From TMP-24 sp041397305 (lineage in GTDB: Bacteria; Pseudomonadota; Alphaproteobacteria; Rhodobacterales; Rhodobacteraceae), in contig JAWKWX010000008.1 in NCBI GenBank assembly GCA_041397305.1, forward strand, positions 1 through 64,000: a stretch of DNA of 64,000 nucleotides, read 5' to 3'. A program made the translations under genes and the position numbers. Below the pieces are notes generated by a model. It did not search any database, had not been told where the DNA came from, and saw only the letters and a program-made list of their open reading frames with translations. Positions within the stretch are counted from its first letter, which is position 1, and each line of letters starts with the position of its first letter. This document shows positions 44,089 through 52,484 of this stretch, in pieces.

Positions 44089-45762
44089 ATGGCATTGAAT
44101 TTGACGATGAGCGATCGTGAGGACCTGAGGCCACGCATCACGGTTTTCGGCGTGGGCGGGGCAGGCGGCAATGCCGTCAACAACATGATCGCGAAGGAGC
44201 TTGAGGGCGTCGAATTCGTGGTGGCGAATACCGACGCACAGGCGCTGGCGCAGAACCATGCACAGGCCCGCATCCAGATGGGCGTGCGCGCGACCGAAGG
44301 TCTGGGCGCGGGGGCGCGGCCGTCGGTTGGCGCCGCCGCCGCCGAGGAGACGATCGAGGAGATCGTCGATCACCTCGCGGGCGCGCACATGTGCTTCATC
44401 ACCGCCGGCATGGGCGGGGGCACCGGCACGGGCGCGGCGCCGATCATCGCGCAGGCCGCGCGCGAACTCGGTGTCCTGACCGTCGGCGTGGTGACCAAGC
44501 CCTTCCAGTTCGAAGGCGCCAAGCGGATGCGGCAGGCCGAAGAGGGGATCGAGGCGCTGCAGAAGGTCGTCGATACGCTCATCATCATCCCGAACCAGAA
44601 CCTTTTCCGTCTGGCGAATGAACGCACCACCTTCACCGAAGCCTTCGCGATGGCGGATGACGTGCTCTACCAGGGCGTGAAGGGCGTGACCGATCTCATG
44701 GTGCGTCCCGGCCTGATCAACCTCGATTTCGCCGACGTTCGCGCGGTGATGGACGAGATGGGCAAGGCGATGATGGGGACCGGCGAGGCCTCGGGCGAGG
44801 ATCGCGCGGTGCAGGCGGCCGAGAAGGCCATCGCCAACCCGCTTCTGGACGAGATTTCGCTGCGCGGCGCCAAGGGCGTGCTGATCAACATCACCGGTGG
44901 CACCGACCTGACGCTGTTCGAACTGGACGAGGCGGCGAACCGCATCCGCGAAGAGGTCGATCCCGACGCCAATATCATCGTGGGCTCGACGCTGGACGAA
45001 AGCATGGAAGGCACGATGCGCGTGTCGGTCGTGGCGACCGGTATCGACGCGGCCCAGGCCCAGGCCGAAGTGCCGGTGACCCGCCGCCGCATGGCCGAGC
45101 CGCTGGCCCAGCAGCCTGCGGCGCAACCGGCGCCCCAACCCGCCCCGCAGCCCGCCCCGATGGCGCAGCCCGTGGCGGCCCAGGCCGCCCCGGCGCGCGA
45201 ACCGGTCCGTGAGGAGCCTGTCCGGGCTGAGCAGCCCGCCGCAGCGGCGACCGTCGAGCCGTCGCTGTTCGACCAGACGCCTGCCTTCGTGGCGCCGAAA
45301 GCGGCCGAAGATGATCTGCCGCCGCCCGCCTACCGGCCGCAGCCGACGAATGCGCAGACCGCGCAGCGTGACCTGCACCATGTCGATGACGATACGGCAG
45401 CCTTCGTCGCGCCGCGCCCGCGCACGCCCGGAACGCCCTCGCCCGAGGCGCTTGCGCGCCTGCAGGCCGCGGTCAGCCGCCAACCCTCGACCCAGCCGAT
45501 GGCGCCGTCGATGGCCCGGCCTGCGCAGCCTGCCGCGCCGCAGCCCAATGCGACGGACAGGCCGCGCTTCGGCATCAATTCCCTGATCAACCGGATGACC
45601 GGTGGTCAGGTCGCGCCGGAGCGGGCTCAGCCCTCCTTCCGCTCGCAGCAGCCCTCGGCCCAGCAGCCGCGTGCCGTGCAGCAGTACGAAGAGGACGAGG
45701 GTGCGAGCCCCGATCAGGACCGGGTGGAGATTCCCGCCTTCCTGCGCCGTCAGGCCAACTGA
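44089..45762 (+). CDS. ftsZ: Cell division protein FtsZ
   Basis: 557 residues. ITVFGVGGAGGNAVNNMI starts the GTPase domain, AGMGGGTGTGAAPIIA is the tubulin signature loop and NLDFADVRAVMDEMGKAMMG the T7 region. Residues from about 330 on form a long Pro/Ala/Gln linker, including three QPAP units, and the conserved tail EIPAFLRRQAN binds FtsA. It polymerises with GTP into the Z ring. ATG 44089 gives the usual MALNLTM-type N-terminus; ATG 44107 is possible but has no ribosome site. Confidence 0.97.
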   Translation: MALNLTMSDREDLRPRITVFGVGGAGGNAVNNMIAKELEGVEFVVANTDAQALAQNHAQARIQMGVRATEGLGAGARPSVGAAAAEETIEEIVDHLAGAHMCFITAGMGGGTGTGAAPIIAQAARELGVLTVGVVTKPFQFEGAKRMRQAEEGIEALQKVVDTLIIIPNQNLFRLANERTTFTEAFAMADDVLYQGVKGVTDLMVRPGLINLDFADVRAVMDEMGKAMMGTGEASGEDRAVQAAEKAIANPLLDEISLRGAKGVLINITGGTDLTLFELDEAANRIREEVDPDANIIVGSTLDESMEGTMRVSVVATGIDAAQAQAEVPVTRRRMAEPLAQQPAAQPAPQPAPQPAPMAQPVAAQAAPAREPVREEPVRAEQPAAAATVEPSLFDQTPAFVAPKAAEDDLPPPAYRPQPTNAQTAQRDLHHVDDDTAAFVAPRPRTPGTPSPEALARLQAAVSRQPSTQPMAPSMARPAQPAAPQPNATDRPRFGINSLINRMTGGQVAPERAQPSFRSQQPSAQQPRAVQQYEEDEGASPDQDRVEIPAFLRRQAN

Positions 45763-45820
45763 GAGATTGCTGCGCTGCGGCAGTGCGTACGCAGCGACGC
45801 AACGTCACCGTGAGGAGGAG

Positions 45821-45848
45821 AAGCCGGGATCGCCCGGCTTTTTCTTTT
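45821..45848 (+). terminator. Terminator of the division cluster
   Basis: AAGCCGGG (45821-45828) pairs with CCCGGCTT (45833-45840) around ATCG, followed by TTTCTTTT. A textbook terminator 58 bases after ftsZ; lpxC beyond it must have its own promoter. Confidence 0.9.
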
Positions 45849-45992
45849 AGAATCAACTAATTGCCCGTCAGAAAGTCCTTATCGTCGAACTGACATGTCT
45901 TTGTTTCAATCCGTTACAAAGAGTGAATTGAGTCTTTTCGCCTGCGTGGTTACCTCCTTGCCAGCCAAAGCGGGCCGACCAATCCGGCACCG

Positions 45993-45998
45993 TATAAT
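45993..45998 (+). promoter_or_regulatory. TATAAT box just upstream of lpxC
   Basis: A perfect TATAAT lies 11 bases before the lpxC TTG codon, but no -35 box is spaced correctly. If used, the mRNA would be nearly leaderless. It may also be chance. Confidence 0.25.
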
Positions 45999-46009
45999 CG
46001 GGGCACTCG

Positions 46010-46930
46010 TTGCAGACCACTCTCAGATCAGCGGCTTCGTTCCAGGGCGTCGGCCTGCATACCGGCTTGCCGGTGCGGATGGTGGTGCGGCCAGCATCTG
46101 CCAATCATGGCGTCTGGTTCCGCCGTACCGACGTGGTCGGGCGCGACCAGATGGTGCCCGCCATCTGGGATTCGGTGACGCCCTCGCGGCTCTGCACCGT
46201 GGTGGAAAATGCCTCCGGTGTCAGCGTCTCGACCATCGAACATATCATGGCGGCGCTGGCGGGGTGCGGTGTCCATAATGCGCTGATCGAGATCAACGGG
46301 CCGGAAGTGCCGATCCTTGACGGGTCCGCCCAGCCCTTCGTGGCGGCGATCCTCGGGCGCGGTCTGCGCGAATTGTCCGAACCCGTCCTGTGTATCGAAG
46401 TCCTGGCCCCGGTCGAGGTGCGCGAGGGCGATGCGGTGGCGCGGCTTGAACCGTCCGACGCGCTGGAGATCGATTTCGCGATCGATTTCGCCGACGAGGC
46501 TATCGGCCAGCAGCGCCGCCGCCTGTCGATGGCCAATGGCGCCTTCGTGCGTGAACTTTCCGATTGCCGCACCTTCTGCCGTCAGGCCGATGTCGACCAG
46601 ATGCGCGCCGCGGGCCTCGCGCTCGGCGGGACTTATGACAATGCCGTCGTGGTCGAGGGCGAGCGAATCCTTTCGCCCGGCGGTTTCCGCCGCGCCGACG
46701 AGGCGGTGCGCCACAAGATGCTCGATGCGCTTGGCGATCTCGCGCTTGCGGGTGCGCCGATCCTTGGCCGCTATACCGGCTACCGCGCCGGGCATGCGAT
46801 GACCAACAAGCTTCTGCGCGCGCTTTTTGCGCGGCCCGACGCTTACCGGGTGCGCGAATGCGATGCCGGCCTGCGTCGCCGCCTGCCGGGCGCGGGCGTC
46901 CGCACGGCCGATATTCCGGCCGTCGCCTGA
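46010..46930 (+). CDS. lpxC: UDP-3-O-acyl-N-acetylglucosamine deacetylase
   Basis: 306 residues from TTG 46010. No ATG or GTG can serve, since a stop codon lies five codons upstream in frame. FQGVGLHTGLPVRM, VSTIEHIMAALAGCGVHNAL (metal His) and DGSAQPFVAAIL are family motifs, and HKMLDALGDLALAGAPILG carries further zinc and catalytic residues. It commits UDP-acyl-GlcNAc to lipid A. Follows the division cluster, as in most proteobacteria, but behind its own terminator. Confidence 0.96.
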   Translation: MQTTLRSAASFQGVGLHTGLPVRMVVRPASANHGVWFRRTDVVGRDQMVPAIWDSVTPSRLCTVVENASGVSVSTIEHIMAALAGCGVHNALIEINGPEVPILDGSAQPFVAAILGRGLRELSEPVLCIEVLAPVEVREGDAVARLEPSDALEIDFAIDFADEAIGQQRRRLSMANGAFVRELSDCRTFCRQADVDQMRAAGLALGGTYDNAVVVEGERILSPGGFRRADEAVRHKMLDALGDLALAGAPILGRYTGYRAGHAMTNKLLRALFARPDAYRVRECDAGLRRRLPGAGVRTADIPAVA

Positions 46931-47091
46931 GGCCGCAATACCTTCCCCGATCTGCATCAGAAAGCACGCAAAGCCGTTTTGCGCCGCCGATTTTTCTGTG
47001 CTAGGAGGGGCGAAGCCGAAGGGCGAACCGGGGCTTGCGCGCGCGCGTCTGGACCCGGAAAAAGGAAGAACAGAGATAGGGTAGGCAGGTC

Positions 47092-47931
47092 ATGGTGCGG
47101 GGCAGAAGAGCGGCAAATCTTGTCGGAAGCCTGGCCCTGGTGGCGGCACTTTCGGCCTGCGGCGGCGGCCAGCAGGAAGCGCCGCTTGATACGCTATCGG
47201 CCGAGGAAATCTATAGTCGCGGCGAATTCACGCTGGAAACCTCGCGCAAGGGCAAGGACGCGGTGCGTTATTTCGCGGAGGTCGAGCGGCTTTACCCCTA
47301 TTCGGAATGGGCCAAGCGTGCGCTGATCATGCAGGCTTTCTCCTATCACAAGGACCGCGATTACGAGAACAGCCGCGCCACGGCGCAGCGCTATATCGAC
47401 ACCTATCCCGCCGAGGAAGACGCGGCTTACGCCAAGTATCTGCTTGCGCTGTCCTATTACGACCAGATCGACGAGGTTGGCCGCGACCAGGGCCTGACCT
47501 TCCAGGCACTGCAGGCGCTGCGTGCGGTGATCGAGGAATATCCCGACAGCGAGTATGCCAAGTCGGCGATGCTGAAATTCGACCTCGCCTTCGACCATCT
47601 CGCGGCGAAGGAAATGGAGATCGGCCGCTATTACCTGAAGAAGAAGCATTACACCGCCGCGATCAACCGCTTCCGCGTCGTGGTGGAACAGTACCAGACC
47701 ACGACCCATACGCCCGAAGCGCTCTACCGGCTGATCGAATGCTACCTCTCGCTCGGCATCGAGGACGAGGCGATGACGGCGGGGGCGATCCTGGGCTACA
47801 ACTTCCAGTCCACCGACTGGTATCAGGACGGCCACCGGCTGCTGACCAAGCGCGGTCTTGCGCCCAAGGCGCGGGGCGACAGCTGGCTTGCCTCGATCTA
47901 TCGCCAGATGATCAAGGGCGAATGGCTGTGA
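47092..47931 (+). CDS. bamD: Outer membrane assembly lipoprotein BamD
   Basis: 279 residues with a lipoprotein signal ending in LSAC, Cys23 being lipidated. The body is TPR-like: IYSRGEFTLETSRKGKDAVRYF, VERLYPYSEWAKRALIMQ and TYPAEEDAAYAKYLLALSYY, then EIGRYYLKKKHYTAAINRF. BamD is an essential partner of BamA in folding outer-membrane beta-barrels. Between lpxC and recN on the same strand, 58 bases before recN. Confidence 0.96.
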   Translation: MVRGRRAANLVGSLALVAALSACGGGQQEAPLDTLSAEEIYSRGEFTLETSRKGKDAVRYFAEVERLYPYSEWAKRALIMQAFSYHKDRDYENSRATAQRYIDTYPAEEDAAYAKYLLALSYYDQIDEVGRDQGLTFQALQALRAVIEEYPDSEYAKSAMLKFDLAFDHLAAKEMEIGRYYLKKKHYTAAINRFRVVVEQYQTTTHTPEALYRLIECYLSLGIEDEAMTAGAILGYNFQSTDWYQDGHRLLTKRGLAPKARGDSWLASIYRQMIKGEWL

Positions 47932-47989
47932 TGGGGCACACGAGGGACGGGGCGGCCTGACGGCCCTTGGGGACGCCTTGGGGAACGGG

Positions 47990-49633
47990 ATGCTCCGCAC
48001 GCTCGATATCCGTGATATGCTCTTGATCGACCGGCTGGAACTGGAGTTCCGGTCCGGCCTCAATGTGCTGACCGGCGAGACCGGGGCGGGCAAGTCGATC
48101 CTTCTCGATTGTCTGGGCTTCGTTCTCGGCTGGAAAGGCCGCGCCGACCTGGTGCGGCAGGGCGCGGCGCAGGGCGAGGTGACCGCGATCTTCGATCTGC
48201 CGGAGGGCCATGCGGCGCGCGGGCTGCTTGCAGAGGCGGGGATCGAGGCCGGGGACGAGCTGATCGTGCGGCGCGTGGTGACCGCCGAAGGGCGGCGCAC
48301 GGCCTTCGTGAACGACCGGCGGACGACGGCGGAGGCTCTGCGCGATCTGTCGGACTGTCTGATCGAGCTTCACGGCCAGCATGACGACCGCGGCCTACTG
48401 AACCCGCGCGGGCATCGCCAGATGCTCGACCTGTTCGCGGGCGCCGACACGGGCGCGGTGCGTGCGGCCTGGATGGCCACGCAGGCCGCCCGTCAGGCGC
48501 TGGCCGAAGCTGAAGCCGGGGCTGCGGCCCTGAAGGCCGAAGAGGAATATCTGCGCCATGCGGTGGCGGAACTCGACCGGCTGGATCCGCAGCCTGGCGA
48601 AGAGGCCGTCCTCGATACGCGCCGCCGCATGATGCAGGCCGGGCAGCGCATCCGCGAGGATATCGCGCGTGCCGCGCAAGCGCTGGGACCCGAGGGTGCG
48701 GAGGGGCTTCTGTGCGATGCCGGCCGCTGGCTCGAGGGCGCGGCGGAGAAGGCCGAAGGCAGGCTCGACGCGGCGCTTGCGGCCCTCGGGCGGGCGGTCA
48801 CCGAACTGGGCGAGGCGGCGCAGGGCGTGGAGGATTGCCTCGAGGCGCTGACATGGGACCCGGCGGAGATGGAGCGGGTGGAAGAGCGCCTTTTCGCCAT
48901 CCGCGCGCTGGCGCGCAAGCACGGGGTACTGGCCGACGATCTCGGCGCTTTTGCCGCGGAGATGCGGGGCAAGCTCGACCGGCTGGACGGTGCATCGGGC
49001 AATCTCAAGGCGCTCGGCCTTGCGGTGACGGCGGCAGAGGGCGCCTACGAGGCCGCCGCCGCCGCCCTGTCGGCCGCGCGGGCGAAGGCGGCAAAGGCGC
49101 TCGACAAGGCGATCGCCGCCGAACTCGCGCCGCTGAAGATGGAGCGGGCGCATTTCGAAACCCGTCTCGGCCCTGCCGATCCGGGGCCGGAGGGGCGGGA
49201 TCTGGTGGAATTTACCGTCGCCACCAACCCCGGCGCACCCGCGGGCGCGCTGAACCGCATCGCCTCGGGGGGAGAACTGTCGCGCTTCCTCCTCGCGCTG
49301 AAGGTTGCGCTGGCGCGCGGCGGCGAGGCGCTGACGATGATCTTCGACGAGATCGACCGGGGCGTCGGCGGGGCGACCGCCGACGCCGTCGGCCGCCGCC
49401 TTGCCCGGCTGGCCGAAGCGGCGCAGATCCTTGTCGTCACCCACAGTCCCCAGGTCGCGGCGCGCGGCGCCCATCACTGGCGGGTGGAAAAACGGGTCAT
49501 GGGGCAGATGACCACCTCGACCGTGCTGCAGCTTTCCGACGAGGAGCGGGTGGCGGAGCTTGCCCGGATGCTCGCCGGCGAAAAAGTCACCGACGCGGCC
49601 CGCGAGGCAGCGCGCGCGCTGCTTGCCGGCTAA
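47990..49633 (+). CDS. recN: DNA repair protein RecN
   Basis: 547 residues of the SMC-like family. LNVLTGETGAGKSILLDCLG is Walker A, and EFTVATNPGAPAGALNRIAS, SGGELSRFLLALKVAL and IFDEIDRGVGGATADAVG are the C-motif and Walker B. The middle is an Ala/Glu-rich coiled coil. RecN helps double-strand break repair by cohesin-like action. ATG 47990 follows GGGG; a TTG twelve bases earlier is in frame. Confidence 0.96.
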   Translation: MLRTLDIRDMLLIDRLELEFRSGLNVLTGETGAGKSILLDCLGFVLGWKGRADLVRQGAAQGEVTAIFDLPEGHAARGLLAEAGIEAGDELIVRRVVTAEGRRTAFVNDRRTTAEALRDLSDCLIELHGQHDDRGLLNPRGHRQMLDLFAGADTGAVRAAWMATQAARQALAEAEAGAAALKAEEEYLRHAVAELDRLDPQPGEEAVLDTRRRMMQAGQRIREDIARAAQALGPEGAEGLLCDAGRWLEGAAEKAEGRLDAALAALGRAVTELGEAAQGVEDCLEALTWDPAEMERVEERLFAIRALARKHGVLADDLGAFAAEMRGKLDRLDGASGNLKALGLAVTAAEGAYEAAAAALSAARAKAAKALDKAIAAELAPLKMERAHFETRLGPADPGPEGRDLVEFTVATNPGAPAGALNRIASGGELSRFLLALKVALARGGEALTMIFDEIDRGVGGATADAVGRRLARLAEAAQILVVTHSPQVAARGAHHWRVEKRVMGQMTTSTVLQLSDEERVAELARMLAGEKVTDAAREAARALLAG

Positions 49634-49801
49634 CAGAATCGCCGTCGCCACCGCGCCGGTTCGGCGATCTTCCGGCGCGCGCGTCCAGCGATTGCCGGGC
49701 GGTAAGTCCTTGCCGCGAAGGGGTGGCATGCACGGGCAAGCGCAGCAAGAGCGTGGGGCAGTTGCCGCACGCGGATTCCAGGGCAGTCATCCTGCGGGGA
49801 A

Positions 49802-49885
49802 TGGTGGGCGACCCTGGAATCGAACCAGGCGTGAGTCTCCTCGGCGGAGTTACAGTCCGCTGCCGCACCTTGCAGCACGTCGCCC
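49802..49885 (-). tRNA. tRNA-Tyr (GTA)
   Basis: Full cloverleaf on the minus strand: acceptor GGGCGAC/GTCGCCC, anticodon stem GCGGA/TCCGC with loop CTGTAAC (anticodon GTA at 49853-49851), a long class II variable arm, T arm CCTGG/CCAGG and encoded CCA. It lies between recN and the TrmH-family methyltransferase gene on the opposite strand. Confidence 0.97.
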
Positions 49886-49895
49886 AATGGCGGGC

Positions 49896-49924
49896 TGAAT
49901 ACGCGGGGGGGCGGGAGGCGTCAA
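49896..49924 (-). promoter_or_regulatory. Promoter of tRNA-Tyr
   Basis: On the minus strand TTGACG (49924-49919), 17 bases, TATTCA (49901-49896). The -10 box ends 10 bases before the mature 5' end. Confidence 0.75.
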
Positions 49925-50028
49925 GGCGGAATTTCTGTGCGGAAAGCCCGGGATCGGCGGGCTTACGGCCTTGCGCTCCGGGGTGGCTCCGTTCCATTGT
50001 GCACGGTCAGAAGCGGAAGGACCCGTGC

Positions 50029-50817
50029 ATGAAAAAGCCGGATTGGGTGATCGAGAAGGAACGCGCCAAGCGCGCTGCCGCGACCGAGACGGTGTGGCTT
50101 TTCGGCCTGCATGCCGTGCGCGACGCGCTGCTCAATCCCGCGCGGGTGAAGCTGCGCCTCGTGGTCACCAAGAATGCCGCCGACAAGCTCGCCGAGGCGA
50201 TCGCTGCAGCCGGGCTTCAGCCCGAACTGGTGGAGCCGCGCCGGTTCGAGGCGCAGGTGCCGCTCGATCCGGAAAACGTCCATCAGGGGGCGGCGCTGGA
50301 GGTGAAGCCGCTCAACTGGGGCAAGTTGGCGGATATCGCGGTCAGCGGCGCGGGCGCGCCGCTTCTGGTGCTTCTGGACCGGGTGACCGATCCGCATAAC
50401 GTCGGCGCGATCCTCAGGTCCTCGGAAGTGTTCGGTGCCCGCGCCGTCGTGGCGCCTTTGCGCCATTCCGCCCCCGAGACCGGCGCGCTTGCCAAGACCG
50501 CGAGCGGGGCGCTCGAACGTCAGCCCTATCTGCGGATCGGCAATCTTGCCGACGCGATGGAGGAGTTGAAAGCGATGGGTTATGTCCTTCTCGGCCTCGA
50601 CGGGCAGGCGGAGGCGACGCTGGGCGAGGCGCTCGCCGAGGTGGGCGACCGGCCGCTCGGCCTTGTCCTTGGCGCCGAGGGGCCGGGCCTGAGGGAGCGC
50701 ACGCGAGCCACCTGCGACCGGCTGGTGAAAATCCCCTATGGTGGCGGGTTCGGCTCGCTCAATGTTTCAAACGCGGCGGCGGTATCTCTGTATGCGGCGT
50801 CAATCCGGCCCCGCTGA
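50029..50817 (+). CDS. rlmB: TrmH-family 23S rRNA (guanosine-2'-O-)-methyltransferase, RlmB-like
   Basis: 262 residues of the SPOUT class. The N-terminal substrate domain includes WLFGLHAVRDALLNP. SAM-knot motifs are LDRVTDPHNVGAILRSSEVF, LVLGAEGPGLRE and SLNVSNAAAVSLYAA. RlmB methylates G2251 in E. coli 23S rRNA; TrmH relatives act on tRNA, so the exact target is the uncertain part. Single gene. Confidence 0.9.
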   Translation: MKKPDWVIEKERAKRAAATETVWLFGLHAVRDALLNPARVKLRLVVTKNAADKLAEAIAAAGLQPELVEPRRFEAQVPLDPENVHQGAALEVKPLNWGKLADIAVSGAGAPLLVLLDRVTDPHNVGAILRSSEVFGARAVVAPLRHSAPETGALAKTASGALERQPYLRIGNLADAMEELKAMGYVLLGLDGQAEATLGEALAEVGDRPLGLVLGAEGPGLRERTRATCDRLVKIPYGGGFGSLNVSNAAAVSLYAASIRPR

Positions 50818-50941
50818 CAGCAATTGTGTCCCTGCGGCCGCCCTGGCGGTCACGCGCCATCACGCTTGCGGGAGGGCTATTCCCCTCGGCGCCCGCCGGG
50901 GGCATTTTGCTGTCATGAGCGGGATTCGAAGGACGATACAG

Positions 50942-51388
50942 ATGACGGCGCGCATCGCAGCCGGCGCCCTTGTCGTGGCGGCTCTGATGCCGCACGCGGC
51001 GCTTGCCGACGACACGGGCTATTTCGCGCCGGGCGGGATTGCCCTTTCGGGCTATGATGTCGTGGCCTATTTCACCGAAGGTGTGCCGGTGGAGGGCGAG
51101 GCCGACCATGCGCTGATCTGGCGCGGTGCCACCTGGTATTTCGCCAGCACCGAGACGCTCATGTCCTTCGAGATGGACCCGGAGGCCTTTGCGCCGCAGT
51201 TCGGCGGTCATTGTGCCTATGGAATGTCGGAGGGGGACACCGTTTCACCCGCGCCGACCGCCTTCTTCATCCAGGATGGCAAGCTTTATTTCATGCACAC
51301 TGACGCGCTTTTGGCGGCGAAGCGCGAACGCCTGCCCGAGATCGTGGCGGCGGCCGAAGGCAATTGGGCGGCGCTCGAGGGGCACTAG
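50942..51388 (+). CDS. Exported YHS-domain protein
   Basis: 148 residues from ATG 50942, which has AAGGA eight bases upstream; ATG 50915 is in frame with a poorly spaced site. A signal peptide ends in HAALA-DD. The mature part is a YHS domain: GGIALSGYDVVAYFTEG, WYFASTETLMSFEMDPEAFA and GGHCAYGMSEG. YHS domains often bind metals or accompany copper and heme proteins. Role unknown; it is not in an operon. Confidence 0.87.
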   Translation: MTARIAAGALVVAALMPHAALADDTGYFAPGGIALSGYDVVAYFTEGVPVEGEADHALIWRGATWYFASTETLMSFEMDPEAFAPQFGGHCAYGMSEGDTVSPAPTAFFIQDGKLYFMHTDALLAAKRERLPEIVAAAEGNWAALEGH

Positions 51389-51472
51389 GGGCCACCAGGG
51401 GCGGACCGCGGCGTGATCACAATCGGGCGAGCGGTCTTTTACGCAGGCTTTACATTCCTACATCAAGATAAT

Positions 51473-51558
51473 GAGGCCGGCTCCGGAACAGCCGTGCCTC
51501 AGCTCACTGTCCCTCGTTCCGCGACTGGCGCCCGGCCCTTGGCCCGGGCGCTTTTTTC
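51473..51558 (+). ncRNA. Candidate small RNA or attenuator: hairpin plus intrinsic terminator
   Basis: A 10-bp stem with one bulge (51473-51482 with 51490-51500) is followed, after 27 unpaired-looking bases, by an 8-bp terminator stem (51528-51535 with 51544-51551) and six Ts. The unit ends 15 bases before the ATG of the CoA-binding protein. It starts 85 bases after the YHS gene, so it could be a separate sRNA, the 3' end of the YHS mRNA, or a leader that controls the next gene. I see no clean promoter; GATAAT at 51467-51472 lacks a matching -35. Confidence 0.45.
51527..51558 (+). terminator. Intrinsic terminator 15 bases before a start codon
   Basis: GCGCCCGG/CCGGGCGC stem, loop CCCTTGGC, then TTTTTTCTG. 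A strong terminator placed immediately in front of the CoA-binding protein gene on the same strand. Confidence 0.85.
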
Positions 51559-51573
51559 TGGGATGGATGGGCC

Positions 51574-52005
51574 ATGACCAACCCCAGTGACGAGATCATA
51601 CGGGCGATTCTCACCTCCGTCCGCTCGGTGGCGGTGGTGGGCTGGTCGCCCAACCCGGAACGGCCCTCGCACGGGGTTGCCGATTTCCTGAAGGCGCGCG
51701 GCATGCGGATGATCCCGGTCAATCCCGGCCAGGCGGGACAGACCTATGGCGGCGAGCGGATCGCCGCGACGCTGGGCGATCTTCCCATGGACGCGCGGGT
51801 CGAGATGGTCGATATCTTCCGCCGCTCGGACGCGGTGCCGGAGATCGTGGATCAGGCACTGGCGGCGCTGCCCGACCTCCGGGTCATCTGGATGCAGCTT
51901 GGTGTGTCCCATCCCGAGGCGGCGGCGAAGGCGCGGGCGGCGGGGATCACGGTGATCGAGAACCGCTGTCCGAAGATCGAGGCGCGGCGGCTGGGGCTTG
52001 TCTGA
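51574..52005 (+). CDS. CoA-binding domain protein (YccU-like)
   Basis: 143 residues forming one Rossmann-like CoA-binding domain: VRSVAVVGWSPNPERPSHGV, MIPVNPGQAGQTYGGERI, VDIFRRSDAVPEIVDQAL, WMQLGVSHPEAAAKARAAG and the ending VIENRCPKIEARRL. E. coli YccU is of this size. The family is thought to sense or carry CoA esters; function is unproven. It is separated from upstream genes by an intrinsic terminator and ends with its own GC hairpin. Confidence 0.9.
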   Translation: MTNPSDEIIRAILTSVRSVAVVGWSPNPERPSHGVADFLKARGMRMIPVNPGQAGQTYGGERIAATLGDLPMDARVEMVDIFRRSDAVPEIVDQALAALPDLRVIWMQLGVSHPEAAAKARAAGITVIENRCPKIEARRLGLV

Positions 52006-52042
52006 GGCGTTCGTTTTCCCGGACCAGACGTGATCCGGCGGA

Positions 52043-52070
52043 GCCGCGCCGGGGGCGCGGCACGACTTTT
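52043..52070 (+). terminator. Terminator of the CoA-binding protein gene
   Basis: GCCGCGCC (52043-52050) pairs with GGCGCGGC (52054-52061), followed by ACGACTTTT. Lies 38 bases after the stop codon. Confidence 0.65.
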
Positions 52071-52095
52071 CTGCCCCGGCTGCGGCGGGGCCGCA

Positions 52096-52139
52096 TCCGG
52101 GGGGGTGCCTCCGGCGGGAGTATTTCGGGACAGAACGTA
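52096..52139 (-). repeat. Stop-codon-linked 3' element, copy C
   Basis: On the minus strand the arsC stop TGA is followed by TACGTTCTGTCCCG, then AAATACTCC, then a GC-rich CCGGAGG...CCCCGG dyad. Same order as copies A and B. Confidence 0.55.
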
Positions 52140-52484
52140 TCAGAGGATCGCGAGAACCGCTTCTGGCGGGCGGCCGAGCGCGGCCTTGCCGTTGGCGATG
52201 AGGAGCGGGCGTTCGATCAGGCGCGGATGGGCGGCCATGGCGGCGATGAGGTCGGCCTCGCTTGTGTCGCGGCTGAGGCCGAGGTCGCGGAATTCGGCCT
52301 CGCCGGTGCGGACGAGCGCGATGGCGGGCTGGCCGAGAAGCGCGAGCGCCGCGCGGAGTTCGGCGGCCGAGGGCGGGTCTTCGAGATAGAGGCGGATTGT
52401 CGGACGATGGCCTTGGGCTTCGAGAAGGGCGAGCGTTTCGCGGGATTTCGAGCAGCGCGGATTGTGCCAGAGGGTCAATGTCAT
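52140..52484 (-). CDS. arsC: ArsC/Spx-family glutaredoxin-like reductase
   Basis: 114 residues. LWHNPRCSKSRETLALLE holds the single catalytic Cys of the ArsC family, and DLGLSRDTSEADLIAAMAAH with LIERPLLIANGKAALGRPPE contains the conserved arginines. It is of the glutaredoxin-linked arsenate reductase type, though many relatives (YfgD, YffB) do not act on arsenate. The linkage to pyrD (ATGA overlap) and not to ars genes argues for a different housekeeping role. Its stop codon opens repeat copy C. Confidence 0.88.
   Translation of the reverse strand: MTLTLWHNPRCSKSRETLALLEAQGHRPTIRLYLEDPPSAAELRAALALLGQPAIALVRTGEAEFRDLGLSRDTSEADLIAAMAAHPRLIERPLLIANGKAALGRPPEAVLAIL

Noticed and set aside
45602..45850. 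Small frame over the end of ftsZ and its terminator
   Set aside because: It runs through the terminator stem and is a shifted reading of the FtsZ linker.
48712..50817. One long frame apparently fusing a recN region with the rRNA methyltransferase
   Set aside because: The first part is recN in another frame and the run through tRNA-Tyr is accidental; the methyltransferase has its own ATG at 50029.
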